From positions 46,475 through 110,474 of the forward strand of contig NZ_RDSD01000016.1 of assembly GCF_003712195.1 (NCBI RefSeq): a stretch of DNA of 64,000 bases, read 5' to 3'. Origin of the DNA: Proteiniphilum sp. X52 (GTDB lineage Bacteria; Bacteroidota; Bacteroidia; Bacteroidales; Dysgonomonadaceae). Below are positions 26,367-33,598 of the stretch, piece after piece. The position numbers and the translations under genes were made by a program. The stretch's first letter is position 1. Each line of letters opens with the position of its first letter. The notes under the pieces were generated by a model that did not search any database, was not told the origin of the DNA, and saw only the letters and a program-made list of their open reading frames with translations.

Positions 26367-26386
26367 ATATGGAACTCGCTTTAGTC
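26367..26386 (-). repeat. 20-base element upstream of prephenate dehydrogenase
   Basis: Minus strand gactaaagcgagttccatat; the plus-strand continuation to about 26435 (ataatgattatcatgctcgt) resembles the element at 30585-30640 near the POT transporter. It could be a regulatory site or a fragment of a small dispersed repeat. Confidence 0.7.
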
Positions 26387-26551
26387 ATGATCTTGGGTGA
26401 TAATGATTATCATGCTCGTTTCATATGATTTCCAATTTGGGATTTGGGATATTTGATGTAGGATGTTGGAATTAGTCTCCTCGTCTCACCATCTCCCTAC
26501 ATTATTCACATTGGCACATTATTCACATTGGCATATTAGCCCATTCATGAA

Positions 26552-27628
26552 TCATTGAGTCTTTTTCGCTCTCTCCATGATCACCATCTGCTGACGCACC
26601 GATTCCGAGTGAATGGCCTCCAGCACCTGTTTGATGAAATCGCCCGACATCTCCATCCTTTCACCCTGTCCGGCCCGATCTGTCAGTATCTGGTCATACC
26701 GGTGGGTTTGCAGGATAGGCATGTCATGTTCCAGTTTATACTGCCCGATCTCTCTGGACACCCGCATCCGTTTAGCCAGCAGCTGCAACAGCTCATTGTC
26801 CAGTTCATCGATCTGCTCGCGCAAGTCGGAAAGATCTTCCGTAGTCTGCACCGTATCGCGTATAATAAGGTTATCGAGAATATCCTTAAGGGTCGCGGGC
26901 GTGATCTGTTGCGCCTTATCGCTCCATGCCTCGTCAGGCGAACAGTGGGATTCTATGATCAACCCCGAATAATTGAGATCCATCGCCTGTTGACTCAATT
27001 TCGAGATCAGGTTGCGGTCTCCCCCGATGTGACTTGGATCACAGATAATGGGCAATGTGGGAAAACGCCGTTTCAGCTCAATAGGGATATGCCATTGCGG
27101 CAGATTACGATAGATGGTTTTGTCGGGTGTGCTGAATCCGCGGTGGATCACTCCCAATTTCCTTATCCCCGCGTTGTATAACCGTTCCAAAGCGCCGATC
27201 CACAACTCCAGATCGGGATTGACAGGGTTTTTTATCAGTATCGGGATATCTACTCCTTTGAGTGTGTCGGCAATCTCCTGCACCGCAAAAGGATTTGCCG
27301 CAGTCCGAGCCCCGATCCAGAGCATATCGATCCCATATTTCAGGGCTTCATAGACATGCTTTTCAGTAGCCACCTCAGTAGCCATGTACATACCGGTCTC
27401 TTTTTCGGCTTCCATCATCCATTTGAGCGCGGGACTACCTATTCCTTCAAAACCACCGGGTTTGGTCCGGGGCTTCCACACCCCTGCCCTGAATATTTTC
27501 ACTCCGGCATCTGCCAGTTGCCGGGCAGTACTGATCACCTGCTCTTCCGTTTCCGCGCTGCAAGGGCCGGCAATCACAAGCGGTCTCTTGTCATCTATAC
27601 CCGGTAATAAGATTGATTCAAATTCCAT
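26552..27628 (-). CDS. DAHP synthase fused to chorismate mutase
   Basis: A 358-residue bifunctional enzyme. Residues 1-260 are a type I-beta/KDO8P-like 3-deoxy-7-phosphoheptulonate synthase (VIAGPCSAETEEQ, RAGVWKPRTKPGGFEGIG, ICDPSHIGGDRNL), the entry step of the shikimate pathway. Residues about 270-350 are an AroQ-class chorismate mutase (LREQIDELDNELLQLLAKRM and REIGQYKLEHDMP). The order synthase then mutase matches Bacteroides. Fusion lets the mutase report end-product levels to the synthase in related enzymes; whether this happens here is inference. A large composite repeat occupies the 257-base gap upstream. Confidence 0.94.
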   Translation of the reverse strand: MEFESILLPGIDDKRPLVIAGPCSAETEEQVISTARQLADAGVKIFRAGVWKPRTKPGGFEGIGSPALKWMMEAEKETGMYMATEVATEKHVYEALKYGIDMLWIGARTAANPFAVQEIADTLKGVDIPILIKNPVNPDLELWIGALERLYNAGIRKLGVIHRGFSTPDKTIYRNLPQWHIPIELKRRFPTLPIICDPSHIGGDRNLISKLSQQAMDLNYSGLIIESHCSPDEAWSDKAQQITPATLKDILDNLIIRDTVQTTEDLSDLREQIDELDNELLQLLAKRMRVSREIGQYKLEHDMPILQTHRYDQILTDRAGQGERMEMSGDFIKQVLEAIHSESVRQQMVIMERAKKTQ

Positions 27629-27648
27629 ATTGTTTTTGTTGTTTTTGA

Positions 27649-27890
27649 ATTAGAAATTAGAACTGAGAACTTGGGACTGAGAACTGAGAATTTAGAACTT
27701 GGAACTCAGAACTTAGAACTGAGAACTTGGAACTGAGAACTTGGAACTGAGAACTGAGAACTGAGAACTTGGAACTGAGAAGTGTGAAGTGGATAAGTCC
27801 ATTAATTACATTAGTCTCATTGGCAAATTAGTCTCATTAGTCACATTAGTCACATTAGTCACATTAGTCACATTAGTCACATTAGTCACA
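27649..27890 (-). repeat. Composite repeat copy A (two simple repeats around a core)
   Basis: In minus orientation: (ACTAATGTG)n at 27890-27808, the core attaatggacttatccacttc... at 27807-27779, then (AGTTCTCAGTTC)n at 27778-27649, ending 20 nt before the DAHP synthase start. The first array overlaps the end of the aminotransferase gene: its last Met codon and TGA stop are made of repeat units. No gene lies inside. Confidence 0.9.
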
Positions 27891-29037
27891 TTAACCGGAT
27901 TCTTTGGTACGCTTCCTCCAGTTTTTCCGCCGACGAGCCAAGCGAGATCCGGACAAACCGGTCTCCGTTGTTTCCAAAGATGGCTCCCGGCGTGATAAAT
28001 ACGCGCGCATTGTAGAGCAGGTCATCGACAAATGTTTTGCTATCGGGCGCATCACCGGGAAGTTTACCCCATACGAAAAGGCCTACCTGGCGTTTGTCGT
28101 AACTGCATTGGAACCTATCCATGATCTTCTCCGCCCAGAGGCGCCGTGCCGCGTAGATCTTATTCATTTCGGCATGCCACTCGTCCGGATTCGACAACGC
28201 GGCAATAGCCGCCAACTGCATCGGCTTGAACTGTCCGCTGTCAATGTTGCTTTTTGCCTTGAGCACCCATTTTACAAATTGCGGGTTGGACGCCAACATC
28301 CCCATACGCCAGCCCGACATATTATGCGATTTACTCAATGAGTTCAATTCAATGCAGATACTCTTAGCGCCTGATACTGACAAGATACTCATCGGATTGT
28401 CGTTCAGGATAAAACTGTAAGGATTATCATGACAGATAATGATATTATGTCTTTTACCGAAATCCACTAATCTTTCGAATAACCCTACTGATGCGTTTGC
28501 ACCGGTAGGCATATTGGGATAATTGACCCACATCAGTTTCACATTTGACAGATCCATCTTCTCCAGCGCCTCGAAATCGGGCTCCCAGTTATTGTCCTCC
28601 AGCAGATCGTAGGGTATTACGTTTGCTCGCAATAAATTCGACACCGAGCTGTAGGTGGGGTATCCGGGGTCAGGCACCAGGACACTATCACCAAAATTGA
28701 GAAAAGCCATCGAAATATGCAGTACGCCCTCTTTCGAACCAATCAACGGTAGCACTTCATCCTCTGCCAACTCCACCCGGTAAATCCTCTCATACCATTG
28801 GGCAAATGCTCTCCTGAGTTCCGGAATACCCGTATAAGGCTGATAAGCATGTGTGTCGGGACGTTGTGCGGCTTCACAAAGGGTCCGGATGGTCTCTTCC
28901 GACGGCATCCGGTCGGGAGCTCCCACTCCCAGGTTAATCACATCTTTCCCTTCGGCATTCAGGCGGGCCACTTCCGCCAACTTCACCGAAAAATAATACT
29001 CCGAAATCGATTTAATATGTTCGGCTGGTTCTATCAT
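27886..29037 (-). CDS. PLP-dependent class I/II aminotransferase
   Basis: A 383-residue fold-type I aminotransferase. Substrate-loop and cofactor motifs: VINLGVGAPDRMPS near residue 34, YPNMPTGANAS, the aspartate in IICHDNPYSFI, and the PLP lysine in LNSLSKSHNMSGWRMG near residue 242. Position between prephenate dehydratase and DAHP synthase suggests it transaminates phenylpyruvate and 4-hydroxyphenylpyruvate, although the sequence resembles LL-diaminopimelate or aspartate aminotransferases too. The C-terminal residues LM and the stop codon fall inside the tandem repeat array, so the 3' end of the gene has been shaped by repeat sequence. Confidence 0.85.
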   Translation of the reverse strand: MIEPAEHIKSISEYYFSVKLAEVARLNAEGKDVINLGVGAPDRMPSEETIRTLCEAAQRPDTHAYQPYTGIPELRRAFAQWYERIYRVELAEDEVLPLIGSKEGVLHISMAFLNFGDSVLVPDPGYPTYSSVSNLLRANVIPYDLLEDNNWEPDFEALEKMDLSNVKLMWVNYPNMPTGANASVGLFERLVDFGKRHNIIICHDNPYSFILNDNPMSILSVSGAKSICIELNSLSKSHNMSGWRMGMLASNPQFVKWVLKAKSNIDSGQFKPMQLAAIAALSNPDEWHAEMNKIYAARRLWAEKIMDRFQCSYDKRQVGLFVWGKLPGDAPDSKTFVDDLLYNARVFITPGAIFGNNGDRFVRISLGSSAEKLEEAYQRIRLM

Positions 29038-29182
29038 ATCGCTATAAATTACTAATTATCAATTACAAATCACCTGTCAATTTATCGTCACGTCAACGTT
29101 TTCTCCCCAATCTTCCCCTTTCGGCTCTTCACCTCCCTCTTCATTCTTCATTCTTCACTCTTCATTCTTCATTCTTCATTCT
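29038..29182 (-). repeat. (GAAGAATGAA)-type repeat between pheA and the aminotransferase
   Basis: After the pheA stop (minus strand) come about eight gaagaatgaa/gaagagtgaa units, then a non-repetitive stretch of about 90 bases ending at the aminotransferase ATG. Same family as 14358-14477 and 35140-35188. Confidence 0.8.
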
Positions 29183-30034
29183 TCATTCTTCACTAAACCC
29201 ATGTTTCTCCTCCCTATATTCTCCCAGAACCTTCAACCCGCTGATCAGCGGCAAGATAGCATCTATCGATTGCCGGTAGCGATTATAATCGGTGAAGGTG
29301 AGATCAATATAGAACTGGTATTCCCATTCTCTTCCGATAATGGGCAGCGACTGGATACGTGTAAGATTGATATTATAGAACGACAATACCGAGAGTACCT
29401 GGGAGAGGCTTCCTTCATTATGAGGCAGCACAAAAACCAGCGACGACTTATTGATATGGTTATCCTTTTGCACCTCCTGTAACATCTCACCCTGCGCCAG
29501 AATAAGGAACCGGGTAAAGTTCCTTTTATTTGTTTCGATTCCGGATGCAACTATTTCCAAGCCATACTTTTCAGCCGCCAACGTGCTGCAGATAGCGGCT
29601 GTCGAGCCCATTTGCCGTTCACGGATATCGCGTGCGGCCAGCGCCGTGTCCTCGTGCTCTACAATCTTCACATCCGGTAAAGTATCGAGAAATGCTTCAC
29701 ATTGCATCAAGGCGATAGGGTGCGACATCACTTCTTTGATCTCTCCCAGAGGCCTGCCGGGAAGCACCACCAATGAATGGGATATACGCAGTTTATGTTC
29801 ACCCGCGATCCGCACATCACTCATTTTCAACAGGTCGTGGTTTTGCAACAAGCTTCCCGCAATGGTATTCTCTATTGCCATCACACCGATCAAATCGGGA
29901 TCTTTTTTCGTTTCCACGAAAATATCGCGAAAAGTGCCGCATGGGACAATTTCCAGTTCTTCACCCTTGAAATATGCGCGGGCCGCGATCTCGTGGAATG
30001 AACCCTCCCCTCCCTGAATGGCTACTCGTTTCAT
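29183..30034 (-). CDS. pheA: Prephenate dehydratase with ACT domain
   Basis: Converts prephenate to phenylpyruvate. The 283-residue protein has the catalytic-domain motifs AIQGGEGSFHEIAARAYF, MAIENTIAGSLLQNHDLL and the NFTRFLIL segment with the conserved TRF, followed by an ACT domain (about residues 200-275, SSLVFVLPHNEGSLSQVL with NINLTRIQSLPIIGREWEY) that normally binds phenylalanine for feedback inhibition. No chorismate mutase domain is attached. It is the first structural gene of a four-gene aromatic operon and stands directly behind the leader peptide and attenuator described separately. Confidence 0.96.
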   Translation of the reverse strand: MKRVAIQGGEGSFHEIAARAYFKGEELEIVPCGTFRDIFVETKKDPDLIGVMAIENTIAGSLLQNHDLLKMSDVRIAGEHKLRISHSLVVLPGRPLGEIKEVMSHPIALMQCEAFLDTLPDVKIVEHEDTALAARDIRERQMGSTAAICSTLAAEKYGLEIVASGIETNKRNFTRFLILAQGEMLQEVQKDNHINKSSLVFVLPHNEGSLSQVLSVLSFYNINLTRIQSLPIIGREWEYQFYIDLTFTDYNRYRQSIDAILPLISGLKVLGEYREEKHGFSEE

Positions 30035-30054
30035 CTGATCTGTTTTTTAGATGT

Positions 30055-30091
30055 AAAAAAAAAAGTCCCATCGTGTAATCGACAGGACTTT
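30055..30091 (-). terminator. Attenuator terminator before pheA
   Basis: Minus strand: AAAGTCC, TG, TCG, loop ATTACA, CGA, TG, GGACTTT, then an unbroken U-tract of seven more T. The stem arms lie at 30091-30085 and 30068-30062. It stands 20 nt before the pheA ATG and after a promoter, so it can only act as a conditional terminator of the leader transcript. Confidence 0.88.
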
Positions 30092-30145
30092 ATTTATTCT
30101 GATATGACTTTTAAATTATTCTCATTCTGCATATAAAATCCTGCC
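30081..30145 (-). promoter_or_regulatory. Antiterminator pairing of the pheA leader
   Basis: RNA segment GGCAGGATTTTAT (30145-30133) can pair over 13 bp, including two G-U pairs, with ATAAAGTCCTGTC (30093-30081). The second segment contains the left arm of the terminator, so the two structures exclude each other. The first segment begins one base after the leader stop codon, where a terminating ribosome would cover it. Confidence 0.8.
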
Positions 30146-30146
30146 T

Positions 30147-30203
30147 TTACCTACTAAAGTAAAAGTAAAACCAGAAACCAAATGCAAAAACGGAACCAAT
30201 CAT
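30147..30203 (-). CDS. pheL: Phenylalanine-rich leader peptide of the pheA operon
   Basis: An 18-codon frame on the minus strand, ATG at 30203 and TAA at 30149-30147, encodes MIGSVFAFGFWFYFYFSR. Six Phe, two Tyr and one Trp make up half of it. It lies 52 bases after a good promoter box and 55 bases before a U-tailed terminator, and precedes prephenate dehydratase. This is the layout of ribosome-mediated attenuation, where scarcity of charged tRNA-Phe stalls the ribosome on the Phe codons. I assign the name by function and context, not by homology to the proteobacterial leader. The peptide itself probably has no further role. Confidence 0.85.
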   Translation of the reverse strand: MIGSVFAFGFWFYFYFSR

Positions 30204-30254
30204 TGTATGTTTCTTTAAGATCGATACGATAAAATATCAGATCGATAATGAATG

Positions 30255-30284
30255 CAAAAGTACTACTTTTTTCTTTTCAACAAA
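30255..30284 (-). promoter_or_regulatory. Promoter of the pheL-pheA operon
   Basis: Minus strand TTTG (30284-30281), an 18-nt spacer, then TACTTTTG (30262-30255). Predicted transcription start about 30249, giving a leader RNA of roughly 215 nt before pheA. Confidence 0.75.
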
Positions 30285-30658
30285 CAAAACGAAGGAGAAA
30301 ATGTATCGAATAATTAAAAATTCAGAAACAACCCTGTCATAAAACAATGAGAAGCTATCAGTTTTTATATAAAACAGCGACAGTTATAACAAAAATATTT
30401 TTATATTTGCGGAAAATAAGATGTGCCCGGGAAAAGCTCAAGCAAGTTTGGGTTTCACCCGGTTTTCATTAATTTTGCACATCAAAAACCCAAATGACTA
30501 AGAAGTTGTTTTGAATTTTTTCATCCATTGTTTTTTAGCAATTTTTTGATGGATTTGGATTTTCATTTCACACCAAGGTCATATGGAACTTTCTATAATT
30601 ATTCATTGGCATGCGAATTATTAGCATGCCCGTTTCAAAACCATAAATAAATTAATCA
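30285..30658. other. Divergent regulatory region between pheA leader and POT transporter
   Basis: About 370 bases without a gene. It holds a TATATTTG box at 30402-30409 (plus), the full promoter with palindrome at 30432-30477, and at 30585-30640 an element related to that upstream of prephenate dehydrogenase: gtcatatggaact, then an imperfect palindrome gcatgcgaattattagcatg. The leader of the transporter transcript would be about 170 nt. Confidence 0.6.
30432..30477 (+). promoter_or_regulatory. Promoter with overlapping palindrome, POT transporter
   Basis: TTTG at 30447-30450, 19-nt spacer, TAATTTTG at 30470-30477. The -33 box forms the right half of CTCAAGCAAGTTTGGG. The same arrangement recurs before dnaE at 47352-47398, suggesting a shared regulator or a shared promoter class. 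Confidence 0.65.
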
Positions 30659-32194
30659 ATGTTCAAAAATCATCCTAAAGGGTTGCTCGCCGCCTCACTG
30701 GCGAACATGGGAGAGCGTTTTGGTTTTTATACCATGATGGCTATTCTGGTGCTTTTTTTAATGACGAAGTTCGGCCTTGACGAGAAGAGCGCGGGAGTTA
30801 TCTACTCTATCTTTTATGCCTCCATCTATCTGTTGGCACTGGTAGGGGGTCTTATTGCCGACAAGACCCGGAATTACAAAGGGGTCATCCTGATCGGACT
30901 GCTCCTGATGGCATTGGGATATGTGATCATTGCCATTCCGACCACCACGCCCGTCCCACCGGATAAATTTGTTATTCTGCTGGCTTTAAGCTGTTTCGGA
31001 CTTTTTATCATCGCCTTCGGCAACGGGATGTTCAAAGGGAACCTGCAAGCGCTGGTAGGACAGATGTATGATAATCCGCAGTACAGTAAAATGCGTGACT
31101 CCGGTTTCCAGTTGTTCTACATGTTCATTAACGTGGGTGCCATATTCGCACCTCTCCTCGCAGTCGGTGTAAGAAACTGGTGGGTGGAAAAGCACGGCTA
31201 TGTGTACAACGCCGACCTTCCCGCGCTCGCGCACCAATACCTGGGCAATACCATTACTCCCGAGGGGACGACCCGGTTGCAAACCCTGGCATCGGAAGTG
31301 GGATTTTCCGGTACAGACCTTGCCGCTTTCAGCAGTGGGTATTTGAACGTGTTCACCACCGGATTCCACTATGCCTTCGCGGTGGCTATCGTGGCCATGA
31401 TGATTTCATTGATAATTTATGTTTTCAATAAGAAAGGATTCCCAGATCCGGCTGACAAACGAATCGACCCCAGCGGGAATGCCGCTGTGGCGGAGATGGA
31501 TATCAAAGAGATAAAACAGCGCCTCTATGCCCTGTTTGCGGTATTTGCCGTGGTTATCTTCTTTTGGTTCTCATTCCACCAAAACGGATTGACCCTCACC
31601 TATTTTGCCAAAGACTATACCGACCTGAGCCAGATAAGGGTCAATCTGGGATTTGCCACGTTACAAGGGGCTGAAATATTCCAATCTATCAATCCTTTCT
31701 TTGTGGTATTCCTTACCCCTATTATAGTGGGATTCTTCGGATGGCTCAGGGCTAAAGGAAAAGAACCTTCCACTCCGCGCAAGATAGCCATTGGGATGGG
31801 AATTGCCGCATTCGCCTATGTGATAATGGCGATAGGGTCGCTAGGACTTCCCCTCAAATCGGAAGTGGACGCCATGGGCGGGCTTGCCGATTCGGCGCGT
31901 GTGACGCCCTGGCTGTTGATTGGCACCTATTTTATCCTTACCGTGGCCGAGCTGTTTATCAGCCCATTGGGGATTTCTTTCGTCTCAAAAGTGGCTCCTC
32001 CTAAATACCAGGGAATTATGCAAGGAGCATGGTTAGGCGCCACGGCAATTGGCAACGCGCTGTTATTTATCGGTGCCATCTTCTATACAAGCATTTCGAT
32101 GACAGGCACGTGGTTGGTATTCGTAACAGCATGTATCATCTCGATGTTCACCATGCTGGCGATGATCAAATGGTTAGAAAGGATCGCTAAATAA
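30659..32194 (+). CDS. POT-family proton-coupled peptide transporter
   Basis: A 511-residue major-facilitator protein that imports di- or tripeptides with protons. The N-terminal POT signature is MGERFGFYTMMAILVLFL, with GGLIADKTRNYKGVILIG and the family motif region FYMFINVGAIFAPLLAVGVRNWW. About 12-14 membrane spans are readable, with a middle insertion near residues 170-215 and the C-terminal motif SPLGISFVSKVAPPKYQGIMQG. Length is usual. It stands alone between the divergent aromatic operon and a convergent two-component system, and it is closed by the terminator at 32217-32248. Confidence 0.92.
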   Translation: MFKNHPKGLLAASLANMGERFGFYTMMAILVLFLMTKFGLDEKSAGVIYSIFYASIYLLALVGGLIADKTRNYKGVILIGLLLMALGYVIIAIPTTTPVPPDKFVILLALSCFGLFIIAFGNGMFKGNLQALVGQMYDNPQYSKMRDSGFQLFYMFINVGAIFAPLLAVGVRNWWVEKHGYVYNADLPALAHQYLGNTITPEGTTRLQTLASEVGFSGTDLAAFSSGYLNVFTTGFHYAFAVAIVAMMISLIIYVFNKKGFPDPADKRIDPSGNAAVAEMDIKEIKQRLYALFAVFAVVIFFWFSFHQNGLTLTYFAKDYTDLSQIRVNLGFATLQGAEIFQSINPFFVVFLTPIIVGFFGWLRAKGKEPSTPRKIAIGMGIAAFAYVIMAIGSLGLPLKSEVDAMGGLADSARVTPWLLIGTYFILTVAELFISPLGISFVSKVAPPKYQGIMQGAWLGATAIGNALLFIGAIFYTSISMTGTWLVFVTACIISMFTMLAMIKWLERIAK

Positions 32195-32216
32195 TCATTA
32201 TGCTATAATTGACCGG

Positions 32217-32254
32217 ACAGGAGGAAAGCAACACTGTTTTCCTCCTGTTTTATT
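32217..32254. terminator. Bidirectional terminator between transporter and sensor kinase
   Basis: Arms ACAGGAGGAAA (32217-32227) and TTTCCTCCTGT (32238-32248) pair perfectly around a 10-nt loop and are followed by TTTATTTT on the plus strand. It serves convergent genes ending at 32194 and 32250. Confidence 0.85.
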
Positions 32255-33587
32255 TTCCGGAATGATAAAATGCCATCCGAAATACCGTCCATCCATCTTT
32301 AGTGAAATGGGTCAATGTCCCCCCGTGCAGGCGCATAATATATCGCGACACACTCAATCCGATGCCGGTACCGGAAGGTTTGGTCGTGAAAAACGGAACA
32401 AAGATATTAGGCAACACCTCTTCAGCGATGGGCCGCCCGTTATTGCAGACATCCAGACATGTTTTCTCCTTCTCTTCCGTCAATTCGATCCTGATCCGTC
32501 CCTCTTCCCCTGAAAGAGCTTCGACGGCATTCTTCAACAGATTGAGCAACACCTGCATGATCTGCGATTCATCCAATTGCCTGACAGCAGGTTGGGCAGG
32601 CAGATGTAAAGTCACCGGTATGCTTTTTTCTTCCAACACAACTGCTTCCAGCACTATTGCCCGCTCGACGACCGACTGCAACGAAACCGGGTTTAGCTCA
32701 GGCTTGGGAATTCCCGTAAACCGGCGATAGGAATTGACAAAACCAATCAAGCCTTTGGCCGTCGAATTGATGGTCTGCAGCGCCTCTATGGTATTCTGCA
32801 TCAGCGAATCCTGTTCATAAGGTTCGTCCTTTCGGAAAGCGGATAGCAACGTATCGGTCAGCGACGTGACAGGCGCGATGGAGTTCATGATCTCATGCGT
32901 CATGACACGGATCAACCGTATCCACGAATCCATCTCCTTGTAATCGAGTTCACTCCCTATATTGTTCAGCGTAATGATCTTCAGCCTTCTCCCTTGCAGG
33001 ATGATCCGCGAGGCCCTCAGGCTCAGCTGCATCTCCTCCCGTTCATTGGCTATTTGAATGGTTTTCGTGTCGGATGGCTCCAGATTGCGGAACAGATCAG
33101 GTAACGACCGGTCAATATTTGCCAGCTGATTGACATGAGTAAAAACCGGCAGACCCAATAGCCTGTTGACAGTGCGGTTTATCTGTACCACCGCACTCTC
33201 TTCATTCAGAATAACAATACCGGTAGACACACTCTCCATAATGACACTCAGGAATTTTTCATTCTCAATCACCTCTTTACGGGCTCTTGAAAGGATCTCC
33301 TTAATGCGATTCATCATCTGATTCAACTCCTTCTCCCTCCTGGAAAGCTTGGTTTCAGCGAAATTGAAAGAGTAATCCCCATTATCCAGCGCGTTGAGCA
33401 GGAAAATGATATTCTTGTTGAACTGATTGTAACTCCGCCGCATATTATGGAGCAGGAAAAAGGCCAGAAGTGCGGCCAACACCATATATACATATTGCGC
33501 TTGTATGGCAAACCAAGTGCTTATCACGACGGCTGCAATCAGCAGGATCGTGTAAAGGTAAAGCTTGTATTCGATGGATTTAAACAT
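32250..33587 (-). CDS. NtrB-like sensor histidine kinase
   Basis: A 445-residue membrane sensor. Two N-terminal spans at about residues 9-27 and 31-47 leave almost no periplasmic loop, so the signal is probably sensed in the membrane or cytoplasm. A linker follows, then a PAS-like domain (about 112-205, LSVIMESVSTGIVILNEESAVV), the phosphoacceptor H231 in MTHEIMNSIAPVTSL, and an HATPase domain with N box LLNLLKNAVEAL, DVCNNGRPI and GTGIGLSVSR. It lies 11 bases behind the response regulator gene and should be its cognate kinase. Confidence 0.9.
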   Translation of the reverse strand: MFKSIEYKLYLYTILLIAAVVISTWFAIQAQYVYMVLAALLAFFLLHNMRRSYNQFNKNIIFLLNALDNGDYSFNFAETKLSRREKELNQMMNRIKEILSRARKEVIENEKFLSVIMESVSTGIVILNEESAVVQINRTVNRLLGLPVFTHVNQLANIDRSLPDLFRNLEPSDTKTIQIANEREEMQLSLRASRIILQGRRLKIITLNNIGSELDYKEMDSWIRLIRVMTHEIMNSIAPVTSLTDTLLSAFRKDEPYEQDSLMQNTIEALQTINSTAKGLIGFVNSYRRFTGIPKPELNPVSLQSVVERAIVLEAVVLEEKSIPVTLHLPAQPAVRQLDESQIMQVLLNLLKNAVEALSGEEGRIRIELTEEKEKTCLDVCNNGRPIAEEVLPNIFVPFFTTKPSGTGIGLSVSRYIMRLHGGTLTHFTKDGWTVFRMAFYHSGK

Positions 33588-33598
33588 GACTGCAGCGG

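Noticed and set aside
27808..27895. Regular CACATTAGT arrays as a possible CRISPR
   Set aside because: The repeat unit is 9 bases with no unique spacers, and no cas genes are nearby. It is a simple tandem repeat.
30355..30410. TATATTTG box at 30402 as the main promoter of the POT gene
   Set aside because: It lacks a -33 box; the promoter at 30447-30477 fits better. It was kept only as a note in the region entry.
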